From NCBI GenBank assembly GCA_037178625.1, contig CM074129.1:2914001-2978000 (forward strand): a stretch of 64,000 nt of DNA. Reading direction: 5' to 3'. The notes beneath the pieces are model-generated. The model was not told the DNA's origin, did no database searches, and saw only the letters and a program-made list of their open reading frames with translations. The stretch's first letter is position 1. Each line of letters starts with the position of its first letter. Origin of the DNA: Skeletonema tropicum. Lineage: Eukaryota > Bacillariophyta > Thalassiosirophyceae > Thalassiosirales > Thalassiosiraceae. The translations under genes and the position numbers were made by a program. Positions 40,701-51,613 of this stretch are shown piece by piece.

Positions 40701-43322
40701 CAGCCCACACTGGACATGAGCTACGAGGTTGTAGCATCGCTTCTACGGACGCTAGTCGTCTGAGCGGAACAAATGAGCTTGTCTAGTATCACCGCCGACT
40801 AGAATAGGGCCACTCTAGAAGCGGCTCACGCAGATACTGACTGCGATAGATACGATTTGGTAGAATGTGGTGCTGCCGGCCAGCCCACACTGGACCTCTC
40901 ACATAAGCTATGAGGTTGTATCATCGCTTCTACGAACGCTAAACGTCTGAGCGGAACAAATGAGCTTGTCTAGTATCACCGCCGACTAGAATGGGCCACT
41001 AGACGCGGCTCATGCCCATACTGACTGCGATAGATTTGATTTGGTAGAATGGGGTGCTGCTTTCAAGCCCACACTGGACCTCTCACATTAGCTTCGAGTC
41101 TGTAGCATCGCTTCTACGGACGCTAGTCGTCTGAGCGGAACAAATGAGCTTGTCTAGTATCACCGCCGACTAGAATGGGCCACTCTAGAAGCGGCTCATG
41201 CCCATACTGATTGCGATAGATACGATTTGGTACAATGGGGTGCTGCCGGCCAGCCCACACTGGACCTTTCACATCAGCTATGAGGTTGTGGCATCGCTTC
41301 TACGGACGCTAGTCGTCTGAGCGGAACAAATGAGCTTGTCTAGTATCACCGCCGACTAGAATGGGCCACTAGAAGCGGCTCATGCCCATACTGACTGCGA
41401 TAGATACGATTTGGTACAATGGGGTGCTGCCGGCCAGCCCACACTGGACACGAGCTACGAGGTTGTAGCATCGCTTCTACGGACGCTAAGTCGTCTGAGC
41501 GGAACAAATGAGCTTGTCTAGAGTATCACCGCCGACTAGAATGGGACACCAGCAGCTGCTCATGCCGATTGTGACGGCGATAGATACGATTTGGTAGAAT
41601 GTGGTGCTGCTGGCCAGCCCACACTGGACCTCTCACATCAGCTATGAGGGTGTAGTATCGCTTCTACGGACGCTAGTCGTCTGAGCGGAACAAATGAGCT
41701 TGTCTAGTATCACCGCCGACTAGAATGGGCCACTAGAAGCGGCTCACGCAGATACTGACTGCGATAGATACGATTTGGTAGAATGTGGTGCTGCCGGCCA
41801 GCCCACACTGGACCTCTCACATTAGCTTCGAGTCTGTAGCATCGCTTCTACGGACGCTAGTCGTCTGAGCGGAACAAATGAGCTTGTCTAGTATCACCGC
41901 CGACTAGAATGGGCCACTCTAGAAGCGGCTCACGCAGATACTGACGGCGATAGATACGATTTGGTAGAATGTGGTGCTGCCGGCCAGCCCACACTGGACC
42001 TTTCACATCAGCTATGAGGTTGTGGCATTGTTTCTACGGACGCTAGTCGTCTGAGCGGAACAAATGAGCTTGTCTAGTATCACCTCCGACTAGAATGGGC
42101 CACTAGACGCGGCTCACGCAGATACTGACTGCGATAGATACGATTTGGTAGAATGTGGTGCTGCCGGCCAGCCCACACTGGACCTCTCACATCAGTTATG
42201 AGGTTTTAGCATCGCTTCTACGGACTCTAGTCGTCTGAGCGGAACAAATGAGCTTGTCTAGTATCACCGCCGACTAGAATGGGCCACTAGAAGCGGCTCA
42301 CGCAGATATTGACTGCGATAGATACGATTTGGTAGAATGTGGTGCTGCCGGCCAGCCCACACTGGACCTTTCACATCAGCTATGAGGTTGTGGCATCGCT
42401 TCTACGGACGCTAGTCGTCTGAGCGGAACAAATGAGCTTGTCTAGTATCACCGCCGACTAGAATGGGCCACTAGAAGCGGCTCATGCCCATACTGACTGC
42501 GATAGATACGATTTGGTACAATGGGGTGCTGCCGGCCAGCCCACACTGGACACGAGCTACGAGGTTGTAGCATCGCTTCTACGGACGCCAAACGTCTGAT
42601 CTGGTCAAATGAGCTTGTCTAGTATCACCTCCGACTAGAATGGGCCTCTAGAAGCGGCTCATGCCCATACTGACTGCGATAGATACGATTTGGTAGAATG
42701 TTGTGCTGCTGGCCAGCCCACACTGGACCTCTCACATCAGCTATGAGGTTGTAGCATCGCTTCTACGGACGCTAGTCGTCTGAGCGGAACAAATGAGCTT
42801 GTCTAGTATCACCGCCGACTAGAATGGGCCACTAGACGCGGCTAATGCCCATACTGACTGCGATAGATACGATTTGGTAGAATGTGGTGCTGCCGGCAAG
42901 CCCACACTGGACCTCTCACATCAGCTATGAGGTTGTATCATCGCTTCTACGGACGCTAGTCGTCTGAGCGGAGCAAATGAGCTTGTCTAGTATCACCGCC
43001 GACTAGAATGGGCCACTCTAGAAGCGGCTCATGCCCATACTGACTGCGATAGATACGATTTGGTAGAATGTGGTGCTGCCGGCCAGCCCTCGCTGGAACA
43101 CTGGACCTCTCACATCAGCTATGAGGTTGTAGCTTCGCTTCTACGGACGGCAAACGTCTGAGCAGAGCAAATGAGCTTGTCTAGTATCACCGCCGACTAG
43201 AATGGGCCACTCTAGAAGCGGCTCACGCAGATACTGACTGCGATAGATACGATTTGGTAGAATGTGGTGCTGCCGGCCAGCCCACACTGGACCTCTCACA
43301 TAAGCTACGAGGTTGTCGCATC
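34749..43322. repeat. Satellite array, ~185-bp monomer, about 46 copies, higher-order organised
   Basis: The segment GAGCTTGTCTAGTATCACCG recurs about every 185 bp (34921, 35106, 35291, ...) from end to end, all in the same orientation. A shorter monomer of about 177 bp lacks the CTCTCACAT piece and reads ACTGGACATGAGCTAC or ACACGAGCTAC. Rare variants recur at long distances: GCCGATTGTGACGGC at 36247, 39001 and 41564, and the TACGAACGC variant at about 35618, 38371 and 40931. This shows a higher-order unit of about 2.75 kb then 2.56 kb (15 and 14 monomers), with a further roughly 920-bp duplication inside the first unit. Each monomer contains inverted pairs CTAGTCG/CGACTAG and TAGAAGCG/CGCTTCTA. 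No protein-coding logic or RNA gene was recognised. Confidence 0.95.
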
Positions 43323-43505
43323 GATTCAAATAGCACTATTCACTTTTTTGCTTGTATAGTAATAGTATCGCCTTGGACTAGAATGGGCCTCTAGAAGCGG
43401 CTTTTGCGCAAATTGATGACGATAGATTCGATGAGGTAGATTGTGGTGTGTTTGGTCATCACTGTTTGATCTCTGAGATCTGCTTTGAGGCTGTTCATCA
43501 TTTTT
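43323..43505. repeat. Strongly diverged terminal satellite monomer
   Basis: After the last good monomer, pieces keep the same order at lower identity: GGACTAGAATGGGCCTCTAGAAGCGGCT (43375-43402), GATAGATTCGATGAGGTAGA, TGTGGTG, and GAGGCTGT. A decayed monomer at the array edge is the natural reading. Confidence 0.75.
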
Positions 43506-44305
43506 TAGTCACAACTTGACTGGGCAGTACTAATTTTTGGTTATACTATTTCTTTTGTTTTCTCCTTTACATTTAGCCAAACACTAAAATGATATGTAAA
43601 AAGTTTTTCTTAGTTGTAACATCGTTCCATTTTATCAATCCTGCCGGGGTTTGTGAATGGCCTTTTTTCATTTTAAGAAAGTACATTTTACCCTTGGAGA
43701 TGGGATTGCAGTATTTTTTACAGGGTCATATGATAGAGGTTTTTATTATGGAGTTGCTGTCCAGCTTCAGCCAGTTTTGCCTATCATGCTACTATGTTCT
43801 ACTGCCAATTTAACTGCCACTCTTTAAGCTCTGCATTACCAAGTGATTTAGTTTGATACACGTGTTGTTTGAATACTGCTGGAGCTGGAGCTTGAGCTTG
43901 AGATGCCACCTACATACATCTACATGTCCAGATTTGGCCTTATCAGGTCATCTTTGAGGCTGTATCATGGCTTCTACCGCAGCAATCCGGGACAGTGCTA
44001 GCCTGCTTCCATCTCTATGCTATCCAACCAAGCCACTCAAGCTATCGCTCATTGATACATATTCCCTTGGCAAGTAGATAGATATGAGATATGAGTGGAG
44101 AATCTCTCGAGCGGTATGGTATCTTTTGGCTTTGCTCCTGTTTCCTTGAGTCTCTTGAACTCATGGCCGCAAATTGCAAATGCACGCAACAAAAAATTCC
44201 AAGATCTTTGCGCTTTTCATTCAACTCAATTTATCATCCACAACTGCACTCCTGCTCTGAACCAGTTGTCAACTATCATCGTTCCATAAAAAATAATCTA
44301 AAACC
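43506..44305. other. Right flank of the satellite and promoter of pyruvate kinase
   Basis: A further monomer trace (TTTGAGGCTGTATCATGGCTTCTACCGCAG) lies at about 43950-43982. An open frame at 43589-43813 shows no support. The rest should hold the pyruvate kinase promoter. Confidence 0.5.
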
Positions 44306-46258
44306 ATGCTACTCTCTAAAGCAGCGATCGTTCTCCGTGCGCAGGCACGCGTTACTAGCAATCTCCTTGCACCATGTGCGTCGTTTTCTACGTCATCCAT
44401 TGTCAGCGGAAAGAAATCTAGCTTTGATCTTCCAGATCCACGCGATTTAATGTCTTACCAGGCATCACTTGATTATTCAGCCGCTCAAAAGTGGAATCCA
44501 CAACTATCCAAAATCGTTGCTACAATCGGACCAACATCAGAACAACTCCCAGTAATGAAAGATGTTGTGCGTAGTGGAATGAGGATTATGCGATTGAACT
44601 TCAGCCACGCCACCGTCGAGGAAGTAGAGTTGCGTATGAAAAATCTGCAAGCGAGCAAAGGTCGCCATAGTCTATTCCACCCCGAGAGCGACGAAGAAAT
44701 TGTAGCAAACACCGGAGAATCTAGCGTTCACAAGAATGTTCGTGCAGTTTTACTCGATACTAGAGGTCCAGAATTGAGGACAGGAAAGTTGGCAGGAGAT
44801 CACTCTGGACATGAAACTGTGCAAATTGAATCTGGAAGTACTGTGACATTATGCGTTACCGATGATGTTCGTGATAATGGAAGTACTGCAAGTCATTTGT
44901 ACATTGATTATCCCAAGCTTAATCGCTGTTTATCACCAGGCATGAAAGTCCTGCTTGATGATGGTGCAATTATTTTGACTGTCACTGAAGTTGAACATGG
45001 CGACAATGGTACTGTGACTTGCACTGCTGATAACTCGGGTGAGATTCGCTCTCGTGCTGGAGTAAACCTTCCTGGTGCTGTGACAGATTTGCCAGCTATG
45101 AGTGAAAAAGATCGTGTGGATATCAAATATGGAATGTCAAAAGATGTTGACTATGTTGCTGCGTCCTTTATTCAAACTGCAGATGGAGTTCGAGAGATCA
45201 AAGCATACATGGAACAGTGTGCTAAAGAATTGGCCGATGAAGGAAAGTGGGAGTCGGGACGTCCTCTCCCATTGATCATTAGCAAAATTGAAAGTGTATC
45301 AGGATTGAATAACTTTGATGATATTTTGGACGAGTCTGACGGAATCATGGTTGCTCGTGGTGATTTGGGTGTAGAAATTCCTATTCAACAAGTCACCAAT
45401 GCCCAGAAAGAAATGGTAGCGGCTTGTAATGCTGCTGGAAAGCCCGTCATCGTTGCCACACAGATGTTGGAAAGCATGGCGAAGAACCCTAGACCCACCA
45501 GAGCAGAAGTGGTAAGTGCATATTACTCATTGATTGGACACTAATCGTAGGAATATGCAACCTCTCATCTTTTTTGTCATCATCATATGCAGGCTGACGT
45601 AACAAATGCTATATACGATGGAGCCGATTGTGTGATGCTTTCTGGCGAAACAGCCAAGGGAAAATATCCAGTGCAGGTTGTTCAGACGATGAATGAAATC
45701 ATTGCAAGTGCCGAACGCTTCACCAAGTCTACAATGCCAATGCCAAATCTCATGGCCAGGGAACGTTTCGTACAAGGTCAGTCTGAGCGTGGAGATAAGA
45801 GTGTAGATGCTGCAGTTGCCAAGGCAGCCATGACCGCTGCCGAAGAGCGCAACGCTGCTGCAATCATCGTGTTGACTTCTCATGGAGTTTTGGTAAGTGC
45901 ATATTACTCAATGATTGGACACTGATTGTAGGAATATGCAACCACTCATCTTTTTTGTCATCATCATATGCAGCCCCGATTGATTGCTTCCTTCAGACCA
46001 AATGTACCAATCTTAGCATTCTGCCCTAACGCCAAGGTGGCCAGACAACTCATGATTCACAGAGGTATCCATCCAGTTCATCATCCTGATTTGCTCACCG
46101 ATGGCTCAGGAATCAAGCGTCCAGCTAAGGCCATTCAATATGCGAAGCAGTTCGGTATGGTACAAGAAGGAGATAATGTAGTTGTAGTGACGAGAGAGAC
46201 AGCTTGTGATGAATTGACTCATGATTTTGCTTCAATGAAGCTTGCCACAGTCCCTTAA
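44306..46258 (+). CDS. PYK: Pyruvate kinase, probably mitochondrial
   Basis: Three exons, 44306-45511, 45593-45892 and 45974-46258, all phase 0, give 596 aa. Family landmarks are intact: [10 protein letters not shown] and MRLNFSHA (about 68-100), [35 protein letters not shown] with the catalytic Lys, [43 protein letters not shown] (across intron 1), and [11 protein letters not shown]. It converts phosphoenolpyruvate and ADP to pyruvate and ATP. The first ~35 residues are basic, hydroxylated and free of acidic residues ([20 protein letters not shown]), typical of a mitochondrial presequence. Its two 81-nt introns are almost identical. It lies between the satellite and the plastid FtsH gene. 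Confidence 0.95.
45512..45592 (+). other. Pyruvate kinase intron 1, twin of intron 2
   Basis: 81 nt, GTAAGT...ATGCAG, with a branch-point-like CACTAATC. It is identical to the intron at 45893-45973 at 77 of 81 positions with no length difference. Confidence 0.93.
45893..45973 (+). other. Pyruvate kinase intron 2, twin of intron 1
   Basis: 81 nt, GTAAGT...ATGCAG. The four differences from intron 1 are at intron positions 19, 32, 35 and 52. The exon sequences around the two introns are unrelated. Confidence 0.93.
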
Positions 46259-46739
46259 ATTGTTGTCTAAGAAAAACTGAAGCTCTTTGCCTAGAGAAGA
46301 TACTTAGAGAGAAATGAAAGGCAAATGCAGCTGCGTGTTCTGACACAACTCTTTAAATTAATTCAACACAAATAAGAATAATTATTTCATCACTTCTTGT
46401 TGAGGCGTCGACCCATTTCCCGCACACATTATATGTATCAATTTTCATCTGATCACTCTTTTGTGTTCTCTGTATTTACATTTGGGCTTCTTCTTTCCGC
46501 CTCTCACAATCTTCTCCAGAAGTTATGAACAGTGACATCCACACGATATCATTTATTGAAGCAAACCTCCCTCAGAAGCAAACGGAGTAGGGAAATTTTT
46601 ATCTCCTCGCAACACTGCACCTCCAACAGTTCGAGGCCAAGAAACCATCTTGAATAAAAAGTCAGTGAAATCTTTTACGACGGGGAAGAGGCCTAGAAAT
46701 CAACAGAGGTACAACACCGTTTAGAACAGAAAAAATAAT
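46259..46739. other. Spacer between convergent genes
   Basis: Contains the 3' ends of pyruvate kinase and of the small membrane-protein gene. No gene seen. Confidence 0.5.
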
Positions 46740-46892
46740 TCATATGTTTATCACCAGGTAGCCCCGCTTCTTCTTACCCTCAAATGCGATGCAGAGGCAG
46801 TACCACCACGCACAGAACCAGGCAAGTGGCCATGCGATGAAGAAGAGGAGGAGCGCCCAGATGACGCTGTATAGGAAGTTATTTTCTGCCAT
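46740..46892 (-). CDS. Small (50-aa) membrane protein
   Basis: From ATG 46892 the product is MAENNFLYSVIWALLLFFIA followed by a Trp- and Cys-rich stretch (WPLAWFCAWWYCLCIAFEG) and a basic tail (KKKRGYLVINI). The frame is open further upstream, but the preceding residues are polar and unlike the rest. One long or two closely spaced hydrophobic segments fill nearly the whole protein, with positive charge after them. I do not recognise a named family. A 50-aa frame could occur by chance, yet the clean ATG start, the charge pattern and aromatic conservation-like spacing favour a real small gene. It points away from FtsH, whose start is 606 bp to the right. Confidence 0.5.
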   Translation of the reverse strand: MAENNFLYSVIWALLLFFIAWPLAWFCAWWYCLCIAFEGKKKRGYLVINI

Positions 46893-47498
46893 GGTTTTTA
46901 GTAATGAATTCTGGTTCTGGTCGGCTTGCGGCTTGCGGCTCCTTGCTCTTGAAAAAATGAATCGGTCAGGTGTCGGTGGCATCTGGCTTATTTGGCCTTC
47001 GCTTTTCTCATTTTTTGGCGATTTTAGATTTCATAATCATCACTGTCACTTCTAAGTATGTCAGCACAATGTGGCATATGAATTATGAATGACACACAAT
47101 ACTGGCCCAGAGCTGACGCTGAATCAAAGGAGTCCCAAGTCCACGTTCGCACTGAGTCATTGACGCCACGCGCCGCGCCACAAGAGCCACAGCTCACAGA
47201 AGAATCGTCAGCCAAATCCAGAAGCAGCGCAGAAGAATCCATCCACTCTGGCGCCTGCTTGTTCCTCTCCCAACGTTGCGCTGTCGTGGTTGGGAACATA
47301 GTCATCATCTTGGAAGCTACGCTATCACGTGAGTCAACAGCTGCTGAAATCATTCACTTGCATTGTTGTCATAATTTTACTCGTCTACAATTGACAAACA
47401 AATCTCACATTGAAACAATTTTCTCTGAAAGCATTGAAGCAGAAGCTTGCCTTTATTGATTATCACAATACAACAATTCACACAATAATATATTCAAA
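46893..47498. other. Divergent promoter region of the small membrane protein and FtsH
   Basis: An open plus-strand frame at 47085-47459 has no recognisable product and lies in the expected FtsH leader and promoter. No other feature was seen. Confidence 0.45.
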
Positions 47499-49620
47499 AT
47501 GAAGTTCGCCACATTAGCCGTCGTCGCATCTCTATGCAGTAACATGAGCGAGGTAACCGCCTTTGCCCCCGCCTCAACCCAACAAACACGCGTCTCCGCA
47601 CTCTTCGACATGCCTGCCGCCGAAGAAGCCTCTGTGGTGGCCCCAGCTTCTGATATGCCCGTGATTCAATCTCGTGGTGGAGCTCCCGTCGATGTGCGTT
47701 ACTCTGACTTCCTCAAACTTGTCAATGGCGACCGTATCGAGAAGGTTACCTTCTCTGCCGATGGAACTCAGCTTCTTGGAGTTGATACTGATGGAACACG
47801 TATTAAGCTTGAGGCACTCCCCAACGATCCTGATCTCTTGACACAACTTACCAACCACAAGGTTGATGTCACCGTGCTTCCCACCAACGAGGCAGCCGGT
47901 GGTCTTGGCGATCTTGCCCAATCTCTCATCCTTCCCGCCGCACTCTTTGCTGGTCTTTTCTTCCTCAGCCGTCGTTCTGGAGGAGGTATGCCAGGAGGCA
48001 TGGGTGGACCTGGAAACCCCATGGGTATGGGTAAGTCCAAGGCTGAGATTCAGATGATTCCTGATACCGGAGTTAACTTTGAGGATGTTGCTGGATGTGA
48101 TGGAGCCAAGTTGGAGTTGGCTGAGGTTGTTGACTTTTTGAAGCAGCCTGAGGTTTACTCTAAGAATGGATGCAGAATTCCCAGAGGAGTTATCTTGGAT
48201 GGTCCTCCCGGAACAGGTGAGTAATGTGATTGCCTTTTTCGTTTGAAGTTATGGAGTCTTAGTGATGAACAAATCTGACTTAAATTATTTATTCTGATTT
48301 CGTATTTCAGGTAAGACTCTTCTTGCCAAGGCCGTTGCTGGCGAGGCTGGTGTTCCCTTTATCTCCATCTCTGGTTCCGAATTCGTAGAGATGTTTGTTG
48401 GAGTTGGAGCTTCCCGTGTCCGTGATGTCTTCTCCCAGGCTAAGAAGAACGCCCCCTGCATCATCTTCATTGATGAGATTGATGCCGTTGGACGTCAACG
48501 TGGTGCTGGATTTGCCGGAGGTAACGATGAGCGTGAACAAACTATTAACCAGATTTTGGTAGAGATGGACGGTTTCGATGGAAACCCAGGAATCATCACA
48601 ATTGCTGCCACTAACCGTGTGGATATCTTGGATCAGGCCTTGTTGCGTCCTGGACGTTTCGACAGAAAGGTCACTGTTGGACTTCCTGATTTCAAGGGAA
48701 GAACTCGTATCCTTGGTGTGCACGCCCGCGGCAAGCCTTTGGAACCTGATGTTGATCTTGAGGCCATCGGACGTCGTACTCCTGGATTCTCCGGAGCTCA
48801 GCTTGAGAACTTGATGAACGAAGCTGCCATCTCTGCCGCTCGTATGGGCAAGTCTACTATTGGATGGGAACAAATTGACGGAGCTGTTGACCGTATCATG
48901 GTTGGTTTGGAAAAGAATGGAGGAACCGCCACTCTTTCGATGAAGCAGAACGAGCTTGTTGCCTACCACGAGGCTGGTCACGCCATTTGCGGTGCTTTGA
49001 TCCCAGATTATGACCAAGTCCAAAAGATCTCCATCATTCCTCGTTCCAACGGTGCCGGTGGATTGACCTTCTTCTCTCCCCAAGAACAACGCCTCGAATC
49101 TGGAATGTACTCCAAGCAATACCTTGAGTCGCAACTTGCTGTTGCCCTTGGAGGACGTCTTGCTGAGGAACTCATCTTCGGAGAAGATTTTGTCACAACT
49201 GGAGCTTCCAACGATATCCAACAAGTTGCCAACATTGCTAAGCGCATGGTTAAGGAATGGGGTATGTCTGATAAGGTTGGACGTGTCGCTCTCTCCACTC
49301 CTCAACAAGGTGGACCTTTCATGGGACGTTCCATGGGACAGCGTGCAACACAATGGGGAAGCAAGATCATGGGAAATGTTGACTCAGAGGTTGAGCGTCT
49401 TGTGAACAACTCATATCTTACTGCCAAGCAAATCCTAAGCGAAAACATGCCTTTACTGCACCATTTGGCCAAGACCCTCGTAGATCAAGAGGTCGTCAGT
49501 GCTGAAGAGTTCCAAATGATGTTGGTAGAGTACAATGCCAAGGTTGTTGAATTCAAGATCATCGGAGAGGAAAGAAATAGAGAGAAGCTTCCTTTCCAAA
49601 CACTGCCAGCTTCTGTTTAA
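47499..49620 (+). CDS. ftsH: FtsH AAA+ zinc metalloprotease, plastid-targeted
   Basis: Exons 47499-48216 and 48311-49620 (94-nt intron GTGAGT...TTTCAG, splitting the Walker A GTG-KT codons) give 675 aa. A signal peptide with the plastid cleavage motif TAFAP at residues 21-25 precedes a thylakoid-type N-terminal domain and one clear membrane helix ([14 protein letters not shown], about 145-160). The AAA domain has [19 protein letters not shown] and the second region of homology around [20 protein letters not shown]. The protease domain has HEAGH and the downstream acidic ligand region AEELIFGED. It should degrade damaged thylakoid membrane proteins. Diatom plastid genomes are known to encode an FtsH too, so this nuclear copy may partner with it. 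Confidence 0.95.
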
Positions 49621-49971
49621 ATAGTCTATGAACATATTATTCGACGACGAGTCAGGGAAGAACCGTCGCTTGTTAGATAAAAGACAGACCTAAGTCAAGA
49701 TGATAACAAATAACTCTAACTATTACAATTTTACAACTAAAACAATGTGGATACTGTGCTCGCCTCCAAACCGTTACAGAAGTGAAAGTTCACTGCGAGT
49801 TTACACTGATGATGAAGGCTGCAAAAAACTTCCAAAAATACGTGACATAAACATAGAGAAACGTATGTATTCTAACCAAGTTACTCTAGAGTTTAAAGTT
49901 GTTTCCGAGGCTCACTTCATCTGTTGTATTATTAAAATTTTGGTCAACAAAAACTCACATCAAATCTATGC
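49621..49971. other. Spacer between convergent FtsH and PDH E1-alpha
   Basis: 3' ends of two genes; AT-rich; no gene or RNA seen. Confidence 0.5.
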
Positions 49972-50419
49972 TCAATACCACTTCGACTTGGCGAAATCAG
50001 GCATGCGAATATGAGGAGGGAACTCATTCTGCTCTTTTCCACCATCACTCGAGAAAACATATTGAAAGAGGTGGGGTTCAATGGATGGTGGGGATGAACT
50101 TTTAGCCTGCTTAACCTGCTCCGCCACCTCCTTTCGGATGCGCTTTTCTGTCTCCTTAATTTGCTCGGCATCGGCAAATCCAGCCTCAATGAGGGTCTTT
50201 TTCACAAACTCCAAAGGATCACGAGTGGATCGAGTCAATGCAATTTCCTCACGGTTACGGTAGGTCGTTCCAGGATCAGACATGGAGTGACCATGGTAAC
50301 GGTAGGTCATCATCTCGACGTACATTGGTCCATTGCCCTGTCCGACATAATCCTTGACAAATCGCATTCCCTCCTTCACAGCCAAGACATTCATACCATC
50401 CATCCTAACCCCAGGGATA

Positions 50420-50451
<32 letters not shown>

Positions 50452-50497
50452 CGAGTGACGATCAATACTAGTTCCCATTCCGTAGTGATTGTTCTCA

Positions 50498-50542
<45 letters not shown>

Positions 50543-51210
50543 CTCTCCCAAATCTGTCCCTGATTGGCGGCTCCATCTCCATAGCATGCAATGGCGACCT
50601 GCATGGGTTTTCCGGGAGTGGCATTGTAGTGATTCGCAAAGGCCAATCCAAGCCCTACTGGAACTTGCGCACCGACAATTCCCTGCCCTCCGAAAAAGTT
50701 GTGTTCCTTATTGTAAAAATGCATTGACCCCCCCTTTCCCTGAGTTTGCCCATCCACATTTCCAAATAGCTCTCCTAGAACTGAGGCCACGGATCCACCC
50801 CTTGCCAAGGCGGTACAATGGCAACGATACGAGGTAATCCACGAATCTTCCGGGTCAAACGCGGCATTGATGCCGGTAGCCACTGCCTCCTGGCCATCAT
50901 ACAAGTGGCAAAATCCACGAATGTTACGGGCCTTGTATTCATTGTCGCAGGTGATCTCCATACGGCGCATGGTGTACATTAATTCGAAATGTTCGAGGAG
51001 TTCTTCCTTGGTCATTTCGATGGTGTCGTTGGGGGCGGTGTCGAGATTGTGAGTTTCGAAGGAGCCGGTGAGATCGAAGGTGACAGTGTCGGACGACATG
51101 AGGCGCGTCGTGGCGGCTCCTCCGAAGCGGGCATTGCTGCGTGAGGCGGTGGCGGCGGCGGTGGGGATGGAACGCCGTAAGAAGAGGGATGCCGCTTTTG
51201 TTGCTATCAT
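49972..51210 (-). CDS. PDHA1: Pyruvate dehydrogenase E1 component subunit alpha, mitochondrial
   Basis: 412 aa, single exon. A mitochondrial presequence (MIATKAASLFLRRSIPTAAA) leads into the E1-alpha fold: YRCHCTALARGGS, QGKGGSMHFYNKEHNFFGGQ, the thiamine diphosphate motif beginning GDGAANQG near residue 207, IENNHYGMGTS, and the regulatory loop YRYHGHSMSDPGTTYRNREE, which holds the serines that pyruvate dehydrogenase kinase phosphorylates in other eukaryotes. With E1-beta, E2 and E3 it turns pyruvate into acetyl-CoA. The branch and loop features fit mitochondrial rather than plastid E1-alpha. It is transcribed divergently from the GFAT gene, with 403 bp between the start codons. Confidence 0.95.
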
Positions 51211-51613
51211 GGTGGATCTTACTGGATACTATTATCCTCTGTTGCGTTGAAATTCATGGCCATCGGCCGGCAGTTGGTTGCCAAGCGCGTCGATTTCATT
51301 TTGGAGGAATGCCGGCAGCATTTTAGAGGGCAGCCCGCCAAAAAAGAACCCAATGAGACCCCTATCCTAAAATCCGACAAAGAAAAAAGATCCAAGATTC
51401 GTGGATGTGATGTGTGATGTGTGATGGTGGCGGGCTGTAGTAAATGGGCTGATCCACCGTTACGACCATGTCAATCAAAGGCACAACAGCATTCATTTCA
51501 AATTTCAGAACTTCATATTTTCATCGGCCCTAGCCTTCCGACGAGCATTAATTAACTGAGCGGTAAATCATTGTAGCATCTCCTCTCAATCATATCATCA
51601 TAATCAACAAGCA

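Noticed and set aside
34749..43322. CRISPR array or protein-coding repeat
   Set aside because: Monomers are ~185 bp and adjacent without unique spacers, and stop codons occur in all frames across the array.
34749..43322. CENP-B box in the monomer
   Set aside because: No stretch matches the mammalian TTCG-A-CGGG pattern.
43589..43813. 74-codon hydrophobic open frame right of the satellite
   Set aside because: No recognisable product, and aromatic content is what T-rich DNA gives by chance.
47085..47459. 124-codon open frame upstream of FtsH
   Set aside because: No domain, biased composition, and it occupies the expected FtsH promoter and leader.
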